Made by a program: the position numbers and the translations under genes
Shown: in pieces, positions 1-6,296 of the stretch
Layout of the letters: every line of letters begins with the position of its first letter
How positions within the stretch are numbered: the stretch's first letter is position 1
Notes under the pieces: model-generated
What the model saw: the letters and a program-made list of their open reading frames with translations, nothing else
Databases searched by the model: none
Told to the model about the DNA's origin: nothing
DNA from: OMOG01 sp041485845
GTDB lineage: Bacteria > Acidobacteriota > Terriglobia > Bryobacterales > Bryobacteraceae
Length of the DNA: 7,919 nucleotides
Assembly (NCBI GenBank): GCA_041485845.1
Contig: JBGPKH010000422.1
Coordinates: 1-7,919, forward strand
Direction: 5' to 3'

Positions 1-741
1 CGTAACAGTTCGGCGCCGGTCCCGGCTGGTGCTTTCTCCCGCGCCTGCCGCTGCGCTTTGAAAAACAGGTCAGGAGCATCCAGAATTCGTTTGCGGATCG
101 CGGCCGAACCGTTGCGCCAAGCGGCATACAGTTGGCTGGCTTCACGCGTATCGCAGTGATGCTGCGCGAAGATCGCCGCCATCCGCTGGCAATCCTCCAA
201 GCTTTGGCGCGCCACCGGCACCAGAAACTTCAACGCCACTTGCGCCAGGATCTTGCCCTCGCGCACCCGCTGCTGAATGGCTTCCGGCAGAACCTCCACC
301 AGCGCCAAACGCCGCGATACCCAGCTGACGCTACGATCAAACCGGCGCGCCAACTCATCGAGTCCGTAGCCGAAGCGCTGCTCCAACTCCGCCAGCAGCC
401 AGCCCACCTCCAGCGCGGTCTCGTGTTCGGATAATCGCAGCGAGCGGTCCAGCAGCACGGCCGCCGCCTCGCTCATCGGCCACACCACCGCTTCCACCGT
501 GTCCCGGCCCAGTTGCTCCAAAGCCGCGATCCGCTTATAGCCGTCGATGACCACACGTGTATCGCTCCGCGCGGCGTTCGGCCGCCACCACCACGATGGG
601 TGTTTGCTGTCCACTGTCGGCCAGCGACGCCAACAACCGCCGCTGCCGCGCTGGATGGCGCACTCGCAGGTGCTCCCATCGCCGATCGAGCTGGTGAAAC
701 TCCAGTTGCATCAGACAGGCTGAATGTAAGGCCAGCACCAC
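1..741 (-). pseudogene. ParB-like protein, frameshifted, 3' end beyond window
   Basis: The minus strand from a GTG at 741 encodes a ParB/Spo0J-type DNA-binding protein. An N-terminal ParB-fold segment (about residues 11-90) contains QTPIVVVAAE and, after correction, RYRVVIDGYKRIAALEQLG. A ParB/KorB-like helix-turn-helix follows at about residues 126-147 (LDELARRFDRSVSWVSRRLA). The frame breaks near 558-563: uncorrected reading gives ERYTCGHRRL and a TAA stop at 535-537, whereas removing one base restores an open frame to the window edge (at least 246 residues). The GTG at 741 lies 7 bases after the TGA of the upstream zinc-knuckle gene; an in-frame ATG at 711 is an alternative start. No ParA partner is visible, so chromosome partitioning is unlikely. 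ParB-like proteins of this kind also occur as accessory regulators or mobile-element cargo. The family call is firm from motifs; whether the frameshift is decay or a sequence error cannot be told here. Confidence 0.75.
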
Positions 742-748
742 CGGTGGA

Positions 749-1256
749 TCAATATCTCCGGATTAATTCGCGCGCCTTCCTCCAGCGTCGCTCCCGTTCT
801 TGGACGCGCTCCAGCGCGCGCCGGCAAGCCTGCGAGCAGAAGTGCTGGAAGGGACTTCGCCGCTCTCGCACGAATCCCTCATAGCAGCCCGGCCGGTCGC
901 AGCCATGGTCGAAAAAAATGTTCTGTAGTGATTACCCTCGCGGGGTCGTTAACCGCCTCTGGCTCTGGTGGTTTCCGGCTTTTGACCCGCTCCCGGTAGC
1001 GCCGGCTTTGGCCGTTCCGTTTCTGCTGGCCCGGCGCCGTCGCCCGATATCGTTGCTGCGCCTTCCACCGCGACCATTGCCGCGCCGCCTCCCGGCAGCG
1101 CTCACTGCAATAGCGCTGGCAGGCCTGACGGGGATGGAAGCGCTGCTCGCATCCTTTCAGCAGACAACGACGCATCCGCGCCCGGCGCGATAATCGCTTC
1201 CGCCGGCCAGCCTCTTGATTTTCGGGGTGGCGTGTAGGACTCTCGGGAGGGCCCAT
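749..1256 (-). pseudogene. Double zinc-knuckle Arg-rich protein, frameshifted at a T7 run
   Basis: As read from the ATG at 1256, the frame gives 125 residues and stops at 879. It contains a knuckle C31-x4-C36-x13-C50-x3-C54 followed by a basic helix rich in Arg, Gln and Trp. Dropping one T from the seven-T run (plus-strand A7 at 912-918) joins it to a second frame ending at TGA 749-751, about 168 residues in all. That hidden half carries a matching knuckle, C-x4-C-x15-C-x3-C, again followed by a basic helix (CRRALERVQERERRWRKAR). The mirrored pattern strongly suggests the corrected frame is the ancestral protein. The cysteine spacing suggests zinc binding, and the basic helices suggest nucleic-acid contact; both are inferences. 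The ParB-like gene begins 7 bases downstream, so the two were probably co-transcribed. I do not recognise a named family. The start codon has no clear ribosome binding site. Pseudogene, homopolymer sequencing error and slippage-dependent expression are all possible. Confidence 0.6.
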
Positions 1257-1559
1257 GGGAGGTGATGACTCCCAGAAGCTCCTGCCCTGGAGGGGAATCT
1301 ACTCCCCTCCGGGGCGCAAACCTCCGGCTCATTGCAGAATCAATATGGTAACTGAACCCGCGGTTGGAATTCTCGCGGGCGGCACCACTACCATCCTCGG
1401 CCAGTCCGGCCGCGGCTTCAGCCATAGGCCGCCTGGGTCATTCTTGGAAAGCAGAGGCGGGTCAGTTCTGGCGCGCGCCGAAGGGCAGCCAATGGTGCGC
1501 TTGCCAGCCGTGAAGATAGCCTCCGGCGCCCGGCGACACGAGAGGAATCGGGCGTTGCG
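1257..1559. other. Gene-free stretch with several hairpins
   Basis: No convincing coding frame was found between the permease stop and the zinc-knuckle gene. The stretch holds three short inverted repeats: 1289-1310 (8-bp stem, listed separately), 1357-1379 (CCCGCG/CGCGGG, 11-base loop) and 1398-1412 (CGGCC/GGCCG, 5-base loop). None is followed by a T tract on either strand, so none is a good intrinsic terminator. No clear promoter was found. The boundary of the accessory cassette may lie here. Confidence 0.5.
1289..1310. repeat. Perfect 8-bp inverted repeat hairpin
   Basis: GGAGGGGA (1289-1296) and TCCCCTCC (1303-1310) are perfect reverse complements around the 6-base loop ATCTAC. The repeat sits 33 bases upstream of the zinc-knuckle gene start. 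It could be an operator, a leader hairpin in that gene's mRNA, or part of an element end. It lacks a U tract and so is not a standard terminator. Confidence 0.55.
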
Positions 1560-4205
1560 CTACTCTTGGCGAAGGGCGCTCATTGGGTCTACCCGGCTGG
1601 CGCGGCGGGCCGGCACAAAGCTCGCAAAGAGGGCGGCAACCACCAGTACGGAAACCATAATGGCGAAGGTCAGCGGCTCCGCGGGCTGCATTCCGGCCAC
1701 CAGGCGCTGTAGGAGACGCCCCGCCGCTAAGGCCGCAGATATGCCCACGCCAACGCCGGCGAGAATCATTCCAAAGCTCTGCCGGAGCACCAGCCGCAGG
1801 ACATCGCGGGCGCTCGCGCCGAGGGCCATGCGCACACCGAACTCCGGAACGCGCTGGTTGGTCAAGTACGCCAGGACGCCATAAATTCCGATGCACGCAA
1901 GCAGCAGCGCCAGGCCGGCGAATATGCCGAACAACAGCAAAAGGAAGCGCTGCCGGGCGAGGGTCGCGCTCGCCAGTTGCTCCATCGTACGAGTCTCGTA
2001 GAGCACCTGATCGCCGGCAGCTCCGCGCACCGCCCGCCGCAGGGATTCGGCCAGGCTCAACGGCTCGGGGCCGGTCCGGACGGCAATCGACATCAGTTCC
2101 GACCAACGGCGTAACATCTGGTCCGGAACCTGGGCAAAGGGATAATAGAATTGGTCGCGAACATGGGCTTGATCGTCGCCGGCCAGCCCCCAATACCGGA
2201 CGTGGCCCACTACACCCACTACCAGCACAGGCTCGGGGACCAAATCTGTCCAGAGGCGCTTTCCCACGGGGTTCTCTCCGCCGAACGCGTGTTTTGCCAT
2301 CACCTCATCGATCACGGCGACGGGCTCATTGCCCAAGCGATCGTGCGCATCGAAGAACCGGCCTCGCCGCAGCGGGATGCCCATGACTTTTAGATAATCC
2401 GGGGTCACGCTGTTGGCCAACGCGAGGGGCTTTTGGCTCCGTGCCGGCTCAGCCGGAGTGGTCCAGTAGCCGAGTTGGTTGTTGCCTTCGCGCATCGGCA
2501 CCGTATCGACCATGGCAATGGACTCGACGCCCGGAACGCTGCGTGCGCGATCCAGAACGTCCTGCCAGGCGGAACGGACCCGCGCGGGATCGGCGAGCAC
2601 GCCCGGCGAAAGCGCCATTCGCGTGGTCAGGACGTTGCGGACGTTCACTCCGGGGTCAACGGACGACAGCCGGAGGAGCGTGCGTCCGAGCATCCCCGCG
2701 GAGACCAACAGCACAACCGCCAGGGCGATCTCGGATACGACTAAACCGGCGTGCAGGCGGCGCGAGCTTCCCACCACCGTCCGGGTTCCGGCACGAAGCG
2801 CCTGTTCCAGTTCGCGCGCTGGGGCGCGCAGGGCCGGCGCCAGTCCGAAAAGGAGCCCGCTCAGCAGGGAGACGGAGACTGCAACCAGCAGCACATGCCA
2901 ATCCAGCAGGACCTCCCCGGCGCGCGGCAAACTGCCCGGCCAGAACGCCACAAACGGGCGGATTCCAACGGCGGCGAGCAAGACACCGAGCACACCTCCG
3001 GAGAGTCCCAATACCGCGCTCTCGGTCAGACATTGGCGTGCCAGCCGGCCCCGGCCCGCCCCTAGCGCCACGCGCATGGCAAGCTCACGCTCGCGGGAGA
3101 CCGCGCGCGCCAGCAGCAGGCTGGCCACATTGGCGCACGCAATCAGCAGCACCAGACTCACGGCGCCCAGGAGCAGCCATAGGATGGACCGGACATCTCC
3201 GACATTCGCGCGAAGAGGCTCCGCTATGAAGCCGCGGCCCGCATTGGATTTCGGGTACTGCTCAGCCAGACGGCGGCCAATCAGCTCCAGCTCGGCCTGC
3301 GCCTCGGCCAGCGTCACTCCGCGACGGAGGCGCGCCCAAACATTAAGCCCGGGGTGTGCTTCGCGATTCTGCATGAACCGTTGGGTGTTTTGAGCAAGCG
3401 GGGTAAACACATCCGCGTCCCGCAAACGGAAGCCTGCGGGCGTGACGCCGACGACTGTATAGGGCTTTCCTTCGAAGACCAGAGGCATGCCGATGGCTGA
3501 GGGGCTTGCGCCGTAGCGGCGCTGCCATAAGCCTTCGCTGATGACGATCACGGGCGGGGCGCCGGGCCGGTCTTCTTCCGCCAGGAAGGCGCGCCCTCGT
3601 GAGAAGGTAACGCCCAGGACGGAAAACAGGCCGGACGAAACCTGGAGACCGTCGACGTACTCGGGTTCCCCTGAACCGCTGACAGTCCCGCCGCTGTAGC
3701 GCCACGCCGCCAAAGCCAGAGAGCGGCTCGCGCGCTTACAATCGAGAAAGTTGGGGTATGCAAATGCCCATCGATCGCCCCACCGGTAGTCGATTATACC
3801 TTTCGTCTGTTCATCGACTTGGAACAGCCTGCCGGGTTCCGGATAAGGCAGCGGCTTTAACAGAACACCGTCGATCACGGTGAACATGACGGTGGTCGCT
3901 CCGCTGCCGAGGGCAAGTGTCAACAGGGCGACCGCGGCAAACCCCGGGCGCTGCCGCAAAGTGCGAAGCGCATAGCGGAAGTCCTGCCACAGGTCCTCCA
4001 GCCAGCGCGTGCCGCGGGCATCGCGACACTCCTCCTTCACCTGCTCCTGACCGCCGAGGGCAAGGCTGGCCTGTCGTCGTGCTTCCTCAGGGTGGTGGCC
4101 CTGCGCGATCAGATCGGCCGTGTGCAGCTCAAGATGGAAGCGCAGCTCCTTTTCGAGTTGCTCTTCCATCTGCGTCCGGCGCCACAGGCGGTGCCACCAG
4201 GTCAT
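1560..4205 (-). CDS. ADOP-type ABC transporter permease (MacB/FtsX family)
   Basis: This intact 881-residue inner-membrane protein has the layout of the acidobacterial duplicated orphan permeases. Residues 1-80 form a charged cytoplasmic prefix. The first MacB-like unit has a membrane segment at about 88-111, a periplasmic domain at about 115-335, and an FtsX domain with helices near 341-365, 393-417 and 437-460. The second unit has a membrane segment near 485-505, a periplasmic domain to about 735, and FtsX helices near 752-778, 806-832 and 842-864. Family hallmarks include LIACANVASLLLAR, RELAMRVALGAGRGRL, PEFGVRMALGASARDV and the ending PARRASRVDPMSALRQE. MacB-type permeases do not form a pore; they couple a cytoplasmic ATPase to mechanical work on periplasmic substrates. 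No ATPase gene adjoins, so any partner is encoded elsewhere and the substrate is unknown. The ATG at 4205 is supported by GAGG at 4214-4217 with an 8-base gap. ADOP genes often adjoin a PadR-type regulator; none is seen here. Confidence 0.93.
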   Translation of the reverse strand: MTWWHRLWRRTQMEEQLEKELRFHLELHTADLIAQGHHPEEARRQASLALGGQEQVKEECRDARGTRWLEDLWQDFRYALRTLRQRPGFAAVALLTLALGSGATTVMFTVIDGVLLKPLPYPEPGRLFQVDEQTKGIIDYRWGDRWAFAYPNFLDCKRASRSLALAAWRYSGGTVSGSGEPEYVDGLQVSSGLFSVLGVTFSRGRAFLAEEDRPGAPPVIVISEGLWQRRYGASPSAIGMPLVFEGKPYTVVGVTPAGFRLRDADVFTPLAQNTQRFMQNREAHPGLNVWARLRRGVTLAEAQAELELIGRRLAEQYPKSNAGRGFIAEPLRANVGDVRSILWLLLGAVSLVLLIACANVASLLLARAVSRERELAMRVALGAGRGRLARQCLTESAVLGLSGGVLGVLLAAVGIRPFVAFWPGSLPRAGEVLLDWHVLLVAVSVSLLSGLLFGLAPALRAPARELEQALRAGTRTVVGSSRRLHAGLVVSEIALAVVLLVSAGMLGRTLLRLSSVDPGVNVRNVLTTRMALSPGVLADPARVRSAWQDVLDRARSVPGVESIAMVDTVPMREGNNQLGYWTTPAEPARSQKPLALANSVTPDYLKVMGIPLRRGRFFDAHDRLGNEPVAVIDEVMAKHAFGGENPVGKRLWTDLVPEPVLVVGVVGHVRYWGLAGDDQAHVRDQFYYPFAQVPDQMLRRWSELMSIAVRTGPEPLSLAESLRRAVRGAAGDQVLYETRTMEQLASATLARQRFLLLLFGIFAGLALLLACIGIYGVLAYLTNQRVPEFGVRMALGASARDVLRLVLRQSFGMILAGVGVGISAALAAGRLLQRLVAGMQPAEPLTFAIMVSVLVVAALFASFVPARRASRVDPMSALRQE

Positions 4206-4219
4206 CTCCGATACCTCGC

Positions 4220-4252
4220 TCTTCTACATATTAAATCAGCACGTGTAGAAGA
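4220..4252. promoter_or_regulatory. Operator-like 9-bp inverted repeat over the permease promoter
   Basis: TCTTCTACA (4220-4228) and TGTAGAAGA (4244-4252) are perfect reverse complements separated by 15 bases, with half-site centres 24 bp apart. The right arm overlaps the -35 element and the left arm covers the end of the -10 and the probable transcription start, the usual position for a repressor site. The TACA/TGTA cores recall sites of PadR or other winged-helix dimers, but that assignment is a guess. The repeat abuts the exonuclease stop codon (4253-4255). A terminator role is less likely because the 15-base loop is not followed by a U tract. Confidence 0.55.
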
Positions 4253-4256
4253 TCAA
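4228..4256 (-). promoter_or_regulatory. Sigma70-like promoter of the ADOP permease
   Basis: On the minus strand, -35 TTGATC (4251-4256) and -10 TAATAT (4228-4233) are separated by exactly 17 bases. Each matches its consensus hexamer at four of six positions. Transcription would start near 4220, leaving a leader of about 15 bases with the GAGG ribosome binding site. The -35 overlaps the last codons of the exonuclease gene, so the permease can be transcribed on its own. The call rests on sequence match alone. Confidence 0.5.
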
Positions 4257-5140
4257 GGCATGCGCCTCGCGGTCCTCCCGGTCCCGGTGACCGCGGCGTC
4301 GAATCGTTCCTTGAACGCAGGGAAGGCGGGGGTGGGGCCGTTCCATCGCAGTTGATCGACGTCGTCGAAGAGCGCGATGCCGGTGCGCAGCGTGGCCAGG
4401 GTTCGGAATAGCAGCGCGCGGCCGCGCTGGTGCGAGAGCGTGTGTGCGAGGGCCCTGGGGTTGGCGATTTTCACGCGCCACTCGCGCCAGTCCGCGGGGA
4501 TGGATTCGAGATGGGCAAACCTGGCGAGAACCGCAGCCGATGACTTGGCCCCCCAGCCTGCCAGGCCCGGATAGCCGTCGGCCGCGTCGCCGGCCAGCGC
4601 GAGGTAGTCGGGGATCGACGCCGGCGAGACGCCGAACTTTTGGATCACGCCGGCTTCATCGAGGGTGACGCGCGTTCGCCGATTGAGTTGGACGATGCGG
4701 GCGCCGCGCACGCATTGGGCGAGGTCCTTGTCCGGCGTGCAGACGATCACGCGCTCGACACGCGGATCGCGAGCCGCCGCCGCCGCGGAGGCGAGCGCAT
4801 CGTCGGCCTCGAACTCGACCATCGGCCAGACGACGAACCCGGCCGCCGAGAGGGCGTCTTCGAGCAGGGAGAACTGCGCCAGCAGGCCGGATTCGATGCC
4901 TTCGCCGGTCTTGTAGCCTGGCCACAGTCCATTGCGGAACGACTCGATGACGTGATCGGTGGCAACGGCGACGTGCGTGGCGCCGCCGCCGATCATGCCC
5001 ATCACGGACGCGAGTACGCCTCGGACCGCGGCGACTTCGCGGCCGTCCCGATCCCGTGCGGACGGCAGCGCGTAGTAGTGCCGGAACAACTCGTATGTGC
5101 CGTCGACCAGATGGACGTCCAGGGCGCGCCTCCAGTACAA
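4253..5140 (-). CDS. Stand-alone 5'-3' exonuclease / flap endonuclease (PolA N-terminal family)
   Basis: This cytoplasmic nuclease corresponds to the 5'-3' exonuclease domain of DNA polymerase I without the polymerase. Acidic metal-binding motifs appear in the family order: D13 in HLVDGT, D62 in ATDH, E111/D113/D114 in FEADDA, D137/D139 in TPDKDL and D185/D188 in GDAADGYPGLAGWGAKS. The last belongs to the helix-3-turn-helix / helix-hairpin-helix DNA-binding element. At about 290 residues it is the usual size for a stand-alone member. Such enzymes remove flaps or RNA primers during replication and repair. The open frame begins at TTG 5140, but that codon lies between the predicted -10 and transcription start. 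A strong GGAGG (5129-5133) sits 6 bases before CTG 5120-5122, which would give a 289-residue protein beginning DVHLVDGTYELF. I favour the CTG, although it is a rare start. The permease follows with its own promoter, so a functional link is doubtful. Confidence 0.88.
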   Translation of the reverse strand: MYWRRALDVHLVDGTYELFRHYYALPSARDRDGREVAAVRGVLASVMGMIGGGATHVAVATDHVIESFRNGLWPGYKTGEGIESGLLAQFSLLEDALSAAGFVVWPMVEFEADDALASAAAAARDPRVERVIVCTPDKDLAQCVRGARIVQLNRRTRVTLDEAGVIQKFGVSPASIPDYLALAGDAADGYPGLAGWGAKSSAAVLARFAHLESIPADWREWRVKIANPRALAHTLSHQRGRALLFRTLATLRTGIALFDDVDQLRWNGPTPAFPAFKERFDAAVTGTGRTARRMP

Positions 5141-5141
5141 C

Positions 5142-5169
5142 CTTATAGGAGCACCGGCGTCTCGATCAA
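5142..5169 (-). promoter_or_regulatory. Sigma70-like promoter of the exonuclease gene
   Basis: On the minus strand, -35 TTGATC (5164-5169) and -10 TATAAG (5142-5147, five of six consensus bases) are separated by 16 bases. Transcription would start near 5135, just ahead of the GGAGG at 5129-5133. The -35 hexamer is identical to that of the permease promoter. The position argues against translation starting at TTG 5140. Confidence 0.55.
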
Positions 5170-5211
5170 CCGGGGAGGGGATGCGTTCGGGCGGGGGCCG
5201 CCACTTTAATA

Positions 5212-5227
5212 GTTTAAGAGATTAAAC
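5212..5227. promoter_or_regulatory. AT-rich inverted repeat, possible operator
   Basis: GTTTAA and TTAAAC are perfect reverse complements around GAGA, inside an AT-rich island (about 5203-5236). An overlapping alternative pairing is TTTAAT with ATTAAA. The site lies about 45 bp upstream of the exonuclease -35 and could serve either divergent unit. Confidence 0.35.
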
Positions 5228-5254
5228 CCCTTTAGTTACGCCGCGCAAACTCAC

Positions 5255-5270
5255 TGGCGGGCCACTTGCG
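5255..5270 (+). promoter_or_regulatory. Weak sigma54-like -24/-12 element
   Basis: TGGCGGGCCACTTGCG keeps the invariant GG and GC exactly ten bases apart, with TGGC and TTGC intact, but departs from the TGGCACG consensus at two positions. Enterobacterial psp operons use sigma54, which makes the match worth noting. The predicted start would leave a leader of about 300 bases, and chance matches are common in GC-rich DNA. Confidence 0.2.
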
Positions 5271-5483
5271 TGGTGACGGCGGCGGGTGGAGCCAGAGGGC
5301 AGCGCCACCGTCCGCAGAGGCCGCGTGGGAAGCGCAGGGGCCAGCGCCGGCGAGCGCCACGCAGAGACCAGCGGCGAACGGTCATTGCCGGCCAGGCCCA
5401 GGGTGGCCTGCCGGACTTGCACCCACGGAGCCAATCCGCCGGCCAGACGCCGGTGTGGTTTTTGATTGGTGAATCCCGCTGTT

Positions 5484-5520
5484 GCGGTTTTTCCGCGGTT
5501 TTTCCGCGGTTTTTCCGCGG
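5484..5520. repeat. Three tandem 11-bp repeats with phased T5 tracts
   Basis: The unit GCGGTTTTTCC occurs three times without mismatch (5484-5494, 5495-5505, 5506-5516), followed by a partial GCGG. Each unit carries a T5 tract, and the 11-bp period is close to one helical turn, so the tracts lie on the same DNA face and should bend the helix. The array ends about 20 bp upstream of the predicted -35 of the PspA operon, suggesting a curved upstream activating sequence or a set of direct-repeat regulator sites. Confidence 0.85.
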
Positions 5521-5539
5521 GCCAAACAGCCAGCCAGCC

Positions 5540-5569
5540 TTGACCTTAGCCGGTACACTGTCGTACCCT
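5540..5569 (+). promoter_or_regulatory. Candidate promoter of the PspA operon
   Basis: TTGACC (5540-5545, five of six -35 bases) is followed after 18 bases by TACCCT (5564-5569, three of six -10 bases). Transcription would start near 5576, only about 9 bases before the first ATG. TACACT at 5554-5559 is an alternative -10 but lacks a good -35. The call is tentative. Confidence 0.35.
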
Positions 5570-5584
5570 TCCCAGTGAGCCTCG

Positions 5585-6274
5585 ATGAGCAAGAAGTGGT
5601 ATAACCTCTTCGTTTCCGTGGACCAACCGGCCGAAGAGTCAACGGAGACCGATGGCGAGCATGCCCCTGCCAGCGCGGCCCCCACCAGCGCAGCCCAAGC
5701 CGTCGCCGATATCGCCGCTACCATCTCCAAGGAGACCAAATTCACCTCGGCGGTGAACAATCCGGCCTCCTTCGATGAAATCTACAGTGCGGCCGAGATT
5801 CACCCGCCCGCCCACGGGTTCAGCGTGATGAAGGTGGCTGAGATGCTGCACAGCGAGCACATCCGCAACCTGCCCCGGGATGTGAAGCGCAGCTCCGTCC
5901 TGGTAGCGCTCGAGGCCGCCGGCGCGGGCATTCAGGAAGTCATCGAAGACGCCGTGAAACGCGACCGCGCGCTCGACACCTTCGAGCGCGTACAGGAGCG
6001 CTCCGTGGGCGATCTGGAAGCTCGTAAGACCAAGGAGAATCAGGAGATCCAGGCCGAATTAGACCGCGTCCTGGCGGAGCACAGGACGCGCATTCAGGCC
6101 AACAACGACGAGGTCGCCCGCGAGCGCGAACGGTTCTATGCCTGGCGTCTCAAGAAGCAGGAAGAGGAACAAAAGATCTCGGATACCGTATCCTATTTTG
6201 TAACGGAGAACCCCATCACAACCGGCGGTAGTAATGCGGCTGCGCCGGCCCCGTCGCGCACTTCCGAAAAGTAG
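5585..6274 (+). CDS. Coiled-coil protein of unknown function, first gene of the PspA operon
   Basis: I do not recognise a named family in this 229-residue protein. It has a short conserved-looking start (MSKKWYNLFVSVD), an Ala/Pro/Thr/Ser-rich linker at about 14-42, a compact helical region at about 43-125 (including FDEIYSAAEIHPPAHG and MKVAEMLHSEHIRNLP), and a long charged coiled coil at about 125-200 rich in Glu, Arg, Lys and Gln. A low-complexity Ala/Pro/Ser tail follows from about 209. There is no signal peptide or membrane segment, so it should be cytoplasmic. The pspA start is 22 bases downstream, so the two are very likely one transcript. The coiled coil suggests partnership with PspA, itself a helical oligomer, perhaps in place of the PspF/PspB/PspC partners of enterobacteria; this is inference. 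The ribosome binding site (GTGAG at 5575-5579) is weak. Confidence 0.75.
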   Translation: MSKKWYNLFVSVDQPAEESTETDGEHAPASAAPTSAAQAVADIAATISKETKFTSAVNNPASFDEIYSAAEIHPPAHGFSVMKVAEMLHSEHIRNLPRDVKRSSVLVALEAAGAGIQEVIEDAVKRDRALDTFERVQERSVGDLEARKTKENQEIQAELDRVLAEHRTRIQANNDEVARERERFYAWRLKKQEEEQKISDTVSYFVTENPITTGGSNAAAPAPSRTSEK

Positions 6275-6296
6275 CCGCAGAAAGGGAGATCGCAGT

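Larger units (their letters stand above)
5170..5483. other. Divergent intergenic region between exonuclease and PspA operon
   Basis: No credible gene was found; the open frames on both strands lack recognisable protein character. Three sites stand out. An AT-rich inverted repeat, GTTTAA/TTAAAC with a 4-base loop, lies at 5212-5227 in otherwise GC-rich DNA. A GG-N10-GC sigma54-like element lies at 5255-5270. A small hairpin, CCGGC-CAGAC-GCCGG at 5439-5453, is extended by a G-T and a C-G pair and followed three bases later by T5 (5459-5463), resembling a weak plus-strand terminator. A short untranslated transcript between the last two is conceivable but unsupported. Confidence 0.4.

Noticed and set aside
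1462..2193. A 243-residue minus-strand frame overlapping the permease C-terminus
   Set aside because: It is an alternative frame of the same DNA; the permease frame carries the conserved FtsX motifs and the PMSALRQE ending.
2441..3393. Long plus-strand open frames (262 and 304 residues) inside the permease
   Set aside because: They are antisense shadows of an intact, motif-rich permease; their composition (Arg, Ser, Pro, Ala) is typical of spurious high-GC frames.
4220..4252. Intrinsic terminator of the exonuclease gene
   Set aside because: The 15-base loop is large, the stem is AT-rich and no U tract follows on the minus strand; overlap with a well-spaced promoter fits an operator better.
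4640..5209. A 189-residue plus-strand frame opposite the exonuclease
   Set aside because: It is antisense to a gene with all exonuclease motifs in order; its acidic/His-rich composition is explained by the complementary codons.
5484..5520. CRISPR array or plasmid-type iterons
   Set aside because: The units are 11 bp and directly abutting with no spacers, which rules out CRISPR; no replication initiator gene is nearby to support an origin.
5251..5760. A 169-residue minus-strand open frame over the intergenic region and the first operon gene
   Set aside because: It overlaps the plus-strand coiled-coil gene, is rich in Arg, Trp and Pro as expected from antisense GC-rich DNA, and has no recognisable motif.
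6234..6296. Upstream extension of the PspA frame by 21 residues
   Set aside because: The extension is Arg-rich, overlaps the preceding gene, and the ATG at 6297 has a good ribosome binding site and matches the family's amphipathic N-terminus.
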